DNA of 6,688 nt from Palsa-872 sp036495195. GTDB taxonomy: Bacteria > Chloroflexota > Dormibacteria > Dormibacterales > Dormibacteraceae. Position 1 is the stretch's first letter; each line of letters starts with the position of its first letter. Made by a program: the position numbers and the translations under genes. Positions 1 through 5,562 of this stretch are shown one piece after another. Under the pieces are notes generated by a model. The model did no database searches and had not been told where the DNA came from. It saw only the letters and a program-made list of their open reading frames with translations. The stretch spans positions 1 to 6,688 of the forward strand of contig DASXNH010000235.1 of NCBI GenBank assembly GCA_036495195.1. Reading direction: 5' to 3'.

Positions 1-665
1 GACTGGTAGTCGACGGTGTCACGGACCTGGGCGGCGCCGAGCACACTGTCATTCCCGACTATCTCGAGGCCGGTACTTATGCGATTGCGGTGGTTGCCGC
101 GGGCGGCGAGCTGCGGCTCGACTGCAGCCGGCCCGAAGACCTCAACGTGGTGCTGCTCAAGCTCGAGCTCGCCGGCGCCCACGTCGAGGTGGGGGATGGC
201 TGGTTTCGTGTGGGCCGCGACCCCAAGACGCGGCTCAAGCCGGTCGATATGTCCACCTGGACCTATCCCGGATTTCCAACCGACCTGCAGGCTCAGTACA
301 TGGCGATGATGACCCAGGCCGACGGCGAGACGGTGATCTCCGAGTACGTTCACGAGAATCGATTCCAGCATGTGAACCAGCTCGCGAAGATGGGTGCCGG
401 CATCAACGTGGAGGGTCGGCTGCACGCGATAGTCCACGGACCGGCACGCCTGCGCGGCACTGAGGTCACGATCCCCGACATTAGGTCGGGGGCTGCGCTG
501 GTGATCGCGGCGCTGTGCGCGGAAGGCGAGAGCGTTCTCCACAACGCGTGGCATGTCGACCGTGGGTATGAAGACATGCCCGGCAAGCTGGCGTCGGCCG
601 GCGCCAGGATCACCAGCGAGAAGGTCGAACCGGACGCCGGCGGTCCGGACCGTACCTACGAGTGA
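1..665 (+). CDS. murA: UDP-N-acetylglucosamine 1-carboxyvinyltransferase (MurA), C-terminal half, 5' end outside window
   Basis: MurA transfers enolpyruvate from phosphoenolpyruvate to UDP-GlcNAc in the cytoplasm, the first committed step of peptidoglycan synthesis. The reading frame is already open at base 3, and about 220 codons are present out of a usual 420 or so. Family motifs are clear: EHTVIPDYLEAGTY near the left edge, FPTDLQAQ at fragment residues 91-98, ENRFQHV, the DIRSGAALV block, and VDRGYEDMPGKL near the end. The Asp of FPTDLQAQ (bases 282-284) corresponds to catalytic Asp305 of E. coli MurA. The Arg of DIRSG (483-485) corresponds to Arg397. The catalytic-loop Cys/Asp residue lies upstream and cannot be checked. 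The last 15 or so residues (SEKVEPDAGGPDRTYE) form a short non-conserved tail. The product identification is very secure. Whether this is the only murA copy in the genome cannot be judged. Confidence 0.96.
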   Translation, partial: LVVDGVTDLGGAEHTVIPDYLEAGTYAIAVVAAGGELRLDCSRPEDLNVVLLKLELAGAHVEVGDGWFRVGRDPKTRLKPVDMSTWTYPGFPTDLQAQYMAMMTQADGETVISEYVHENRFQHVNQLAKMGAGINVEGRLHAIVHGPARLRGTEVTIPDIRSGAALVIAALCAEGESVLHNAWHVDRGYEDMPGKLASAGARITSEKVEPDAGGPDRTYE

Positions 666-700
666 ACGGGGCGGCACGCTCCCCGGGGGCCACCACCTGC

Positions 701-716
701 GCGCGCTAGGGCGCGC
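701..716. other. G+C-only hairpin in the spacer after murA
   Basis: A perfect 6-bp stem, GCGCGC (701-706) against GCGCGC (711-716), closes a TAGG loop. It is the first of three hairpins set close together after the murA stop. No T-run follows it. Alternating GC can form such stems by chance in G+C-rich DNA, so on its own it is weak. It is recorded because of the cluster it belongs to. Confidence 0.4.
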
Positions 717-721
717 TCTGT

Positions 722-742
722 CCTCCCCGCTGAACGGGGAGG
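722..742. terminator. Perfect 8-bp hairpin, possible murA terminator or dispersed palindrome
   Basis: CCTCCCCG (722-729) pairs perfectly with CGGGGAGG (735-742) around the loop CTGAA. It lies 57 nt after the murA stop, a sensible place for transcription to end. There is no following T-tract (the next bases are TCGACGGG), so it is not a classical Rho-independent terminator. Stem-only terminators have been proposed in G+C-rich bacteria. A genome-dispersed palindromic (REP-like) element is an equally reasonable reading. The structure is certain; the function is inferred. Confidence 0.45.
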
Positions 743-747
743 TCGAC

Positions 748-768
748 GGGCCGGCTGTTTGCCGGCCC
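748..768. other. Perfect 8-bp hairpin overlapping the presumed start of the next gene
   Basis: GGGCCGGC (748-755) pairs perfectly with GCCGGCCC (761-768) around the loop TGTTT. The only ATG/GTG/TTG-type start candidate upstream of the conserved N-terminus of the following glycosyltransferase is the TTG at 759-761, and it straddles the loop and the 3' arm. If that TTG is used, the stem would partly hide it. If the gene starts a few codons later, the hairpin would simply be the second stem of the terminator-like cluster after murA. No T-run follows. Confidence 0.45.
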
Positions 769-1865
769 TAGGCCTGCACCTGGCCGTCGACGGGTCTGGG
801 CTGAGCCGGCCCCGCGCGGGAGTTGGCGTCTACACAAGGGAAATTCTTCGCGCGATGAGCGTCGACCGGCCCGACTGTCGATTCACGGTCTACCTCCCGC
901 CGGACGCGTCGGCCCCCAACCCTGGGCCCCGCACCGGCTACCGGCCCCTGCCGAGCACCCCCTTTATCGGGCGGCATCTGCAGTGGCCCCCGCGTATCCG
1001 GCGGCTCAGGCCTGATGCCTATTTCGGACCGGCCGGCGTGTTGCCTCTAAGAAATGTTGGCTGCCCCTCCGTCATCACCATCCACGACCTGGCCATCTAT
1101 CTCAATCCGGGCTGGTTTCCCGGCCGCCAACCGCTGAGCACTCGGCTCGTGGTGCCGCGATCGCTGGCACGCGCCGATGTGGTCGTCGCCGTATCGAACC
1201 ACACAGCTGATGACATCAAGGAGCTGTTTGGCGTTCCGGCCTCGCGGATCAACGTCGTGCCACATGGCGTATCTCACCTGTTTCGTCCGATGGACCGCGA
1301 GGACCTGGATATCGTCCGCGCCCGGCTTCAGCTCCCAGAGCGATTCATCCTCTTCGTGGGCACCATCGAGCCGCGCAAGAACCTGACCACGCTGCTGGAG
1401 GCATGGGCGATGATGCGGGACCGGCCGGATCTAGTGGTCGTCGGCGCCTGGGGCTGGAACTACGAGCCGATCCAGGATCGGCTGGGACGCCTGGGTCCGG
1501 GCGTCCACCACATCCAAGGGCTCGATCCCGCCGAGCTGCCGGCGGTCTACAACCTGGCGCGGGTCCTCGCGCATCCCGCTTGGTACGAGGGTTTCGGTTT
1601 CCCGCCGTTGGAGGCGATGGCGTGCGGCACGCCGGTTGTCGTCTCCGATCGGGCGAGCCTGCCTGAGCTGGTTGGAGACGCGGGCTTGATCTCGGCGGCG
1701 GACGACCCCGACGCCTGGCGGAAAGCCCTGGAGCGCGTCATCGGCGATTCGGACCTGGCCGCCGACCTCAAGCGGCGCGGCATCGTGCGCGCGGCGCAGT
1801 TCAGCTGGTCGCGTTCGGCCGAGCTCACGTGGAGATCGGTCGAACGGGCTGTGAGACCGGCGTAG
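759..1865 (+). CDS. GT4-family glycosyltransferase (GT-B fold)
   Basis: This is a cytoplasmic, probably membrane-associated, retaining glycosyltransferase that would move a sugar from a nucleotide-sugar donor to a lipid-linked or glycan acceptor. With the TTG start it has 368 residues, normal for the family. The N-terminal acceptor domain shows VDGSGLSRPRAGVGVY (residues 10-25, the glycine-rich loop), ITIHDLAIY (106-114) and VVAVSNHTADDI (142-153). The C-terminal donor domain shows FVGTIEPRKNLTTLLEA (199-215; the EPRKN lysine and arginine usually contact the donor phosphates) and YEGFGFPPLEAMACGTPVV, with the EX7E pair at Glu277 and Glu285. The start is uncertain. The frame is open back to the murA stop but has no ATG or GTG, and TTG 759 has only a distant GGAGG. 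CTG 774 would give the family-like N-terminus Met-His-Leu-Ala-Val-Asp-Gly. Sugar and acceptor are unknown. Mannosyltransferase-like relatives are common in O-antigen and exopolysaccharide loci. Confidence 0.88.
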   Translation: MPALGLHLAVDGSGLSRPRAGVGVYTREILRAMSVDRPDCRFTVYLPPDASAPNPGPRTGYRPLPSTPFIGRHLQWPPRIRRLRPDAYFGPAGVLPLRNVGCPSVITIHDLAIYLNPGWFPGRQPLSTRLVVPRSLARADVVVAVSNHTADDIKELFGVPASRINVVPHGVSHLFRPMDREDLDIVRARLQLPERFILFVGTIEPRKNLTTLLEAWAMMRDRPDLVVVGAWGWNYEPIQDRLGRLGPGVHHIQGLDPAELPAVYNLARVLAHPAWYEGFGFPPLEAMACGTPVVVSDRASLPELVGDAGLISAADDPDAWRKALERVIGDSDLAADLKRRGIVRAAQFSWSRSAELTWRSVERAVRPA

Positions 1866-1872
1866 GTCGAAC

Positions 1873-2928
1873 TCAGACGACCAGTTCGCGAATCACCTCT
1901 ACGACACCCGCGGCGCACCGGTCCCAGGTGAACTGAGTCGCCCGCCTTCGTGCGGCCCGCACGAGCTTGGTGCGCAGAGACTTGTTCTTGAGCGCGCTCT
2001 CCAACGCTTTCGCGAAGGCTTCGGGATCGGCGGGATCCGCGTAGAGGACCGCATCACCGCCCACCTCGGGCAGCGATGACGTGGGCGCTGCCACCACCAC
2101 CTTGCCGCGCGACATCGCCTCGAGGACGGGCAGCCCAAATCCTTCGTACAGGCTTGGCACCACCACCGCCGCGGCGTGCTTGTACAGCAGCTCCAGGGTC
2201 GTCGGGTCGACCCGACCCAGGACCCTGGCGTTGGGAGATGCGCGCAGCTGGGCTGCAATCGCCTCGTCTCGCTCGGGGCCTGCGATTGCAAGGGTCACGC
2301 CGCTCAGCCGGTCGACCGCCGCGAGGGCGGCGAGCTGGTTCTTTCGAGGCTCGATGCGGCCCACCTGCAGTACGAACGCCCCATTGAGGCCAAGCTCGCC
2401 GAGTCGCGACGCTGGCGCGATCGGTCGCTCGCAAGACTCTCCTCCACCCAATGGCACCACACGAATACGTTCCGGCTTCACCCCATAAAGCGCGACAAGA
2501 TCCGACTTCGTGGATTCCGAGTCAGCGATCAGGAGACGACATCTCTGCGTCGCCCACCGCGTCGTGAGCCGAAGATAGGCCCGCTCGGAGGCGGAGTATG
2601 CCTGGGGGTGGCGCTCGAAAGCCAGGTCATGGACAACGGTCAGCGATTTCCCCGGCCACGCAAACGGAATCACATGTGAGGGCACGAAGAGCAGGTCCGC
2701 GCGTTCGCGGGTCAGGGCCAATGGAAGGCGCACCTGCGACCACAGTCGCGGGAACGGAGTGACCATCACGTCGACGCCGAGACCGGCCCGAGGCCTCGAG
2801 GCGAAGAATCGCCATCGCAGGTCCGGCGCGGCGGCTTCAAGGCGGGAGCCGACCTCACGAGCGTAAACCTCGGTGCCCGTGACCACAGCGCGGGTTGCCG
2901 GGTTGAGATCGACGGCGACAGTTTTCAT
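1873..2928 (-). CDS. GT4-family glycosyltransferase (GT-B fold), second copy, convergent with the first
   Basis: This 351-residue protein has the same fold and family as the neighbouring plus-strand gene but is clearly divergent from it. Visible landmarks are the N-terminal VDLNPATRAVVTGTEVYAR segment (residues 6-24, glycine loop region), TVVHDLAFERHPQAY (97-111), LLIADSESTKSDL (132-144), VGRIEPRKNQLAAL (189-202) and YEGFGLPVLEAMSRG (261-275). Its EX7E pair is Glu262 and Glu270. ATG at 2928-2926 is a good start because the conserved N-terminal strand begins directly after it. No Shine-Dalgarno match is seen upstream on the minus strand. The gene ends 7 bp from the stop of the plus-strand GT4 and is divergent from the GT26 gene, so it is transcribed alone in this window. 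It is probably a retaining nucleotide-sugar transferase for an envelope glycan; the sugar is unknown. Confidence 0.9.
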   Translation of the reverse strand: MKTVAVDLNPATRAVVTGTEVYAREVGSRLEAAAPDLRWRFFASRPRAGLGVDVMVTPFPRLWSQVRLPLALTRERADLLFVPSHVIPFAWPGKSLTVVHDLAFERHPQAYSASERAYLRLTTRWATQRCRLLIADSESTKSDLVALYGVKPERIRVVPLGGGESCERPIAPASRLGELGLNGAFVLQVGRIEPRKNQLAALAAVDRLSGVTLAIAGPERDEAIAAQLRASPNARVLGRVDPTTLELLYKHAAAVVVPSLYEGFGLPVLEAMSRGKVVVAAPTSSLPEVGGDAVLYADPADPEAFAKALESALKNKSLRTKLVRAARRRATQFTWDRCAAGVVEVIRELVV

Positions 2929-3190
2929 CGTCGGGTAATTGATGGAATCCGGTTTGACACCCTCTTAAGCTAAGGCTCGGGCACGCAATCCTGCGGAGCG
3001 GCGGCGCTGAAATTGTGGCTTTGGCGGTCAGCACGATGGTCGCGTGGTGCGCGCTGCGTTGCTCGCGTGGGCGATTCCGCTCTGGTCTCTCGGTCGGGGC
3101 GGTTCAGTGCAGAGGTGATCGTCGCGCCGCTGGCGATGAGTTATCGGTCGGCGGTGAATCGACAAGCGCCTGCCGCCGATAATCACTCGC
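2929..3190. other. Intergenic region between divergent GT4 and GT26 genes
   Basis: This 262-bp stretch should hold promoters for both flanking genes. A -10-like box sits just before the plus-strand gene (listed separately). A perfect TTGACA occurs at 2954-2959 on the plus strand, but no -10-like hexamer lies 16-18 bp after it. On the minus strand upstream of ATG 2928, only weak -10 candidates are seen. Open frames crossing the region have low-complexity Arg/Ala/Gly-rich translations and match no family I recognise, so I call no gene here. Confidence 0.6.
3178..3183 (+). promoter_or_regulatory. -10 box (GATAAT) for the GT26 gene, suggesting a leaderless transcript
   Basis: GATAAT matches the sigma-70 type -10 consensus at five of six positions and ends 7 nt before the GTG at 3191. 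Transcription would then begin at or within a base or so of the start codon, giving a leaderless mRNA. That would explain the lack of any Shine-Dalgarno sequence in front of this gene. No convincing -35 hexamer lies 16-18 bp upstream (TGAATC at 3155-3160). The hexamer is certain; promoter function is inferred. Confidence 0.55.
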
Positions 3191-3907
3191 GTGAACCAGG
3201 CGCGGGTCCTAGGCGTTCGAGTCGACTGTCTGGACATGGATGCCTCGCTCGAACGGATCGAGCAGTTCGTGGACGCCGGTGGGCATCACCTCGTCGCGAC
3301 GGTCAACCCCGAGTTCGTGATGCGGGCGCGGGTCGATCGGGAGTTCGCACGGGTGCTCGAGTCGGCCGGCCTGTGCCTGGCAGACGGCAGCGGAGTCGTC
3401 TGGGCGGCCCGCCGCCAGGGTTGCGCGATGCGCGAAGCGGTGACGGGCGTCGATCTCATTCCTCCACTGGCCGCACTTTGCGCGCGCCGGCACTTCCGCC
3501 TCTTTCTACTTGGCGCGGCGCCAGGCGTGGCGGAAGACCTTGCCACGAGGCTGCGTGCAGAGCATCCCGAGCTCGAAGTGGCTGCTCATGCCGGCTCGCC
3601 CGCCGCATCTGACGACGCGGCGACCCTTGCTCTCATCGGTGCCCACCGGCCGCATTTGCTCCTGGTTGCTTACGGCCATCCCAACCAGGAGCTGTGGATC
3701 GACCGCATGCGCGACTCGCTCGGCGTCGCGGTCGCGATGGGCGTGGGGGGGTCGTTCGATTACCTGACCGGGCGCATTCCCCGCGCTCCAGCCTGGATGA
3801 GGCGCGCGGGGCTCGAATGGCTCTTCAGGCTGGTGCGACAGCCGTGGCGAATCCGCCGAATGGCAGTCCTCCCGATCTATGCACTGCGAGTGCTGCGCTC
3901 GAGCTGA
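3191..3907 (+). CDS. WecG/TagA/CpsF-family (GT26) glycosyltransferase
   Basis: GT26 enzymes add the second sugar (for example ManNAc or ManNAcA) to polyprenyl-diphosphate-GlcNAc on the inner face of the membrane, early in wall teichoic acid, enterobacterial common antigen or capsule synthesis. The 238 residues match the family's usual length. Motifs in order: ATVNPEF (36-42), LADGSGVVWAAR (63-74), FLLGAAPGVAE (105-115), YGHPNQELW (161-169), GGSFDYLTGRIPRAPAWM (186-203) and the C-terminal GLEWLFRLVRQPWRIRR (207-223). Thr37 and Asp65 align with active-site residues reported for Thermoanaerobacter italicus TagA, as I recall them. The basic C-terminal appendage linked to membrane association and activity is present. 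GTG 3191 is chosen because an in-frame stop at 3155-3157 lies upstream and no ATG or GTG intervenes. No lipid-carrier phosphosugar transferase (WecA/TagO) is in the window, so which glycan it serves is unknown. Confidence 0.92.
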   Translation: MNQARVLGVRVDCLDMDASLERIEQFVDAGGHHLVATVNPEFVMRARVDREFARVLESAGLCLADGSGVVWAARRQGCAMREAVTGVDLIPPLAALCARRHFRLFLLGAAPGVAEDLATRLRAEHPELEVAAHAGSPAASDDAATLALIGAHRPHLLLVAYGHPNQELWIDRMRDSLGVAVAMGVGGSFDYLTGRIPRAPAWMRRAGLEWLFRLVRQPWRIRRMAVLPIYALRVLRSS

Positions 3908-3997
3908 CGTCACCGGCGTGGCGGGGTTGTCAATTTCGCAATTGGTCCCAAGCGGTGACCGGCTAGAGAGCAGAGCCGGCGGCGGAGCCGCATGCTC

Positions 3998-4030
3998 GGT
4001 GAGAGGGAACCATCCGGGTTCCCTCTCACC
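3998..4030. repeat. Perfect 14-bp inverted repeat (operator or stem-only terminator)
   Basis: GGTGAGAGGGAACC (3998-4011) is followed by a 5-nt loop ATCCG and its exact reverse complement GGTTCCCTCTCACC (4017-4030). It begins 91 nt after the GT26 stop and ends 21 nt before the ATG of the next gene. No T-run follows (next bases CCGTTGCTAC), so a classical terminator is not supported. Its right arm covers the place where the -35 region of the downstream promoter would lie, which suits a repressor operator. The surrounding spacer (3908-4051) also holds a GTCACCG/CGGTGAC pair (3909-3915, 3953-3959) and a CCGGCT/AGCCGG pair (3959-3964, 3974-3979), both weaker. Confidence 0.75.
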
Positions 4031-4037
4031 CCGTTGC

Positions 4038-4043
4038 TACGAT
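4038..4043 (+). promoter_or_regulatory. -10-like box (TACGAT) for the GT2 operon
   Basis: TACGAT fits the TANNNT form of the -10 element and ends 8 nt before the ATG at 4052. Transcription would begin at or just before the start codon, again implying a leaderless or nearly leaderless mRNA with no Shine-Dalgarno sequence. The expected -35 position falls inside the right arm of the perfect inverted repeat at 3998-4030 and shows no TTGACA-like hexamer. This would be the promoter of the three-gene operon that follows. Confidence 0.45.
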
Positions 4044-4051
4044 TCGCAGCC

Positions 4052-4759
4052 ATGGCGCCCGCGCTCAGCATCGTCATCCCCGCTTACAACGAGGAGCAGC
4101 GGCTGCCGCATACCGTCGAGCAGATCGAGCGCTATCTCGACGGCCGGCAACTTGACTACGAGCTGATCATCGTCGACGACGGCAGCTCCGACGGCACCCG
4201 GAAAGTGATGGCCGCCGCCGCCGCGCGCAACCCCAAGATTCGACTCGAAGCCCTGCCGGCGAATCGCGGCAAGGGCGGAGCGCTGGCGGCCGGAGTGGCG
4301 GTCGCGCGCGGTGAGCAGGTGCTGGTCACCGACGCCGATCTCTCCACTCCAATTGAGGAGCTGGAGAAGCTCGTCGCCGCCCTGAAGGCGGGCGCCGGCG
4401 CAGCGATCGCCTCCCGCGCCGTCCGTGGATCGCAGATTGAGGTGCCGCAGCCGGTTTATCGCGTGCTGATGGGCAAGGTGTTCAACCTGATCGTGCAGGC
4501 CGTCCTGCTTCCGGGCATCTGGGACACCCAGTGCGGGTTCAAGCTCTTTCGGGCCGATGTCGCAAAACCAGCCTTCGCGGCGCTTACGACGGACGGCTTC
4601 GGCTATGACCCGGAGGTGCTCTTCCTGATCAAGCGCAGGGGCGTGAAGATCGTGGAGGTGCCGGTCGTATGGCGGCACTCAGCGCCAACCAAGGTGCTGC
4701 CGATCCGCAGCTCGATCGACATGTTCAGGCACGTGGTGAGGGTCAGGTTCAAGCGGTGA
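4052..4759 (+). CDS. ALG5-like GT2 glycosyltransferase (polyprenyl/dolichyl-phosphate glucosyltransferase type)
   Basis: This GT-A fold enzyme probably transfers a hexose, glucose in the characterised eukaryotic relatives, from a nucleotide sugar to polyprenyl phosphate at the cytoplasmic face. The 235 residues show LSIVIPAYNEEQRLP (5-19), LIIVDDGSSDGT (38-49), NRGKGGALAAGV (71-82), the metal-binding DXD within VTDADLSTP (Asp94, Asp96), and DTQCGFKLFRADV (158-170), a hallmark of the ALG5-like group. YDPEVLFL (185-192) and VEVPVVWRHS (201-210) follow. No membrane segment is evident, unlike yeast ALG5 with its N-terminal anchor. ATG 4052 is chosen because the conserved first strand starts five residues later. 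The in-frame ATG 3992 would translate through the inverted repeat and add 20 unconserved residues. It overlaps the next gene by 4 nt. The sugar and lipid are inferred from family resemblance; a general GT2 role is secure. Confidence 0.88.
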   Translation: MAPALSIVIPAYNEEQRLPHTVEQIERYLDGRQLDYELIIVDDGSSDGTRKVMAAAAARNPKIRLEALPANRGKGGALAAGVAVARGEQVLVTDADLSTPIEELEKLVAALKAGAGAAIASRAVRGSQIEVPQPVYRVLMGKVFNLIVQAVLLPGIWDTQCGFKLFRADVAKPAFAALTTDGFGYDPEVLFLIKRRGVKIVEVPVVWRHSAPTKVLPIRSSIDMFRHVVRVRFKR

Positions 4760-5562
4760 GCGTGGGGGAGAGCGGGGGCGGTGCGCCGGGATCTGGCTCT
4801 GCCGAGCCCGCCGCCTCAAGGGGGGACTTCCTCTCTCCCAAGGCCCCGCCAACGGAGGTGCTCGTCGTCCTGCCCACCTTCAACGAACGGCTGAACCTCG
4901 AGAAGGTGGTGGCCGGGGTCAGGCGCCTGGGACACGACGTGCTGATCGTCGACGACGCGTCGCCGGACGGGACGGGAGAGCTGGCGGACACCCTGGCCGC
5001 GGCCGATTCCGGCATCCGTGTCCTGCACCGGCCCCGCAAGCTTGGTCTCGGCAGCGCTTACGAAGACGCGTTCAGGATCGGCTTGGCCGGAGGGTCGAAT
5101 CTTTTCGTCGAAATGGACGCCGACGGATCGCACCTCCCCGGCAACCTGGATGCGATCGTGTCCGCCGCCCGCTCCAGTGGAGGCATGGCGATCGGCTCGC
5201 GCTACATCCGGGGCGGGGAGGTCGTGGGCTGGCCCTTTCATCGCTACCTCCTCTCGTGGGCGGCCAACGTCTACTGCCGCGTGCTTCTGTGGCTCCCCAC
5301 GCACGACTGCACTTCCGGCTATCGCTGCTACACCCGCGCCCTGCTGACGCATATCCAGCTCGATGACGTGGTCTCGCAGGGCTATTCATTTCAAATCGAG
5401 ATGGTCTATCGCGCCCGCAAGCTGGGATACCGGGTGGTCGAGACGCCGATCCGCTTCGAGGACCGGGTGGCCGGCGCTTCGAAGGTGTCGCAGGGCGAGG
5501 TCCGAAGAGCGCTGCTGACCGTCCTGCGTTTGAGTGTGAGGCGATGGACGCAAAGCGGGTAG
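4756..5562 (+). CDS. DPM1-like GT2 glycosyltransferase (polyprenyl monophosphomannose synthase type)
   Basis: This enzyme would make polyprenyl-phosphate mannose from GDP-mannose and polyprenyl phosphate, a donor used outside the cytoplasm by GT-C enzymes. With GTG 4756 it has 268 residues. Motifs: VLVVLPTFNERLNLEKV (35-51), VLIVDDASPDGTGELAD (62-78), LGLGSAYEDAF (96-106), the DXD of FVEMDADGSHLP (Asp121, Asp123), GSRYIRGG (147-154), HDCTSGYRCY (183-192), GYSFQIEMVYRA (209-220) and FEDRVAGASKVS (234-245), typical of the DPM1/Ppm1 group. It lacks the C-terminal membrane domain found in some bacterial members. The start is set by a GTGA overlap with the previous gene's stop, which signals translational coupling. 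Residues 1-33 are an unconserved Gly/Ser/Ala/Pro-rich tail; GTG 4858 is a possible later start close to the conserved core. A different polyprenyl-phosphate sugar cannot be excluded. Confidence 0.9.
   Translation: MSVGESGGGAPGSGSAEPAASRGDFLSPKAPPTEVLVVLPTFNERLNLEKVVAGVRRLGHDVLIVDDASPDGTGELADTLAAADSGIRVLHRPRKLGLGSAYEDAFRIGLAGGSNLFVEMDADGSHLPGNLDAIVSAARSSGGMAIGSRYIRGGEVVGWPFHRYLLSWAANVYCRVLLWLPTHDCTSGYRCYTRALLTHIQLDDVVSQGYSFQIEMVYRARKLGYRVVETPIRFEDRVAGASKVSQGEVRRALLTVLRLSVRRWTQSG

Noticed and set aside
663..758. murA and the GT4 gene lie in the same frame, separated only by TGA 663-665, which could suggest read-through to a fusion
   Set aside because: The 31 intervening codons translate to an Arg/Pro/Gly-rich stretch dominated by hairpin sequence. 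MurA has its normal C-terminal motif before the stop, and TGA also ends the GT26 and ALG5-like genes here. Coincidental frame sharing is the simpler reading.
1865..1882. GGTCG/CGACC pair between the convergent GT4 genes as a bidirectional terminator
   Set aside because: The stem is only 5 bp with an 8-nt loop and no T-run on either strand, which is within chance expectation for this composition.
2954..2959. TTGACA on the plus strand as a -35 box
   Set aside because: No -10-like hexamer is found 16-18 bp downstream (the sequence there is CTCGGG-like), and the nearest plus-strand gene starts more than 200 bp away with its own -10 box.
3013..3612. 199-codon plus-strand open frame overlapping the divergent spacer and the GT26 gene
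   Set aside because: Its translation is Arg/Gly/Ala-rich with no recognisable motif, and most of it lies out of frame over the strongly supported GT26 gene.
3745..3751. Run of seven G inside the GT26 gene as a possible frameshift or phase-variation site
   Set aside because: The frame stays intact through the conserved GGSFDYLTG motif, and a G7 run is unremarkable in such G+C-rich sequence.
4037..4678. 213-codon minus-strand open frame
   Set aside because: It is antisense to the ALG5-like GT2 gene, its translation has no family motif, and the sense frame carries the full set of catalytic motifs.
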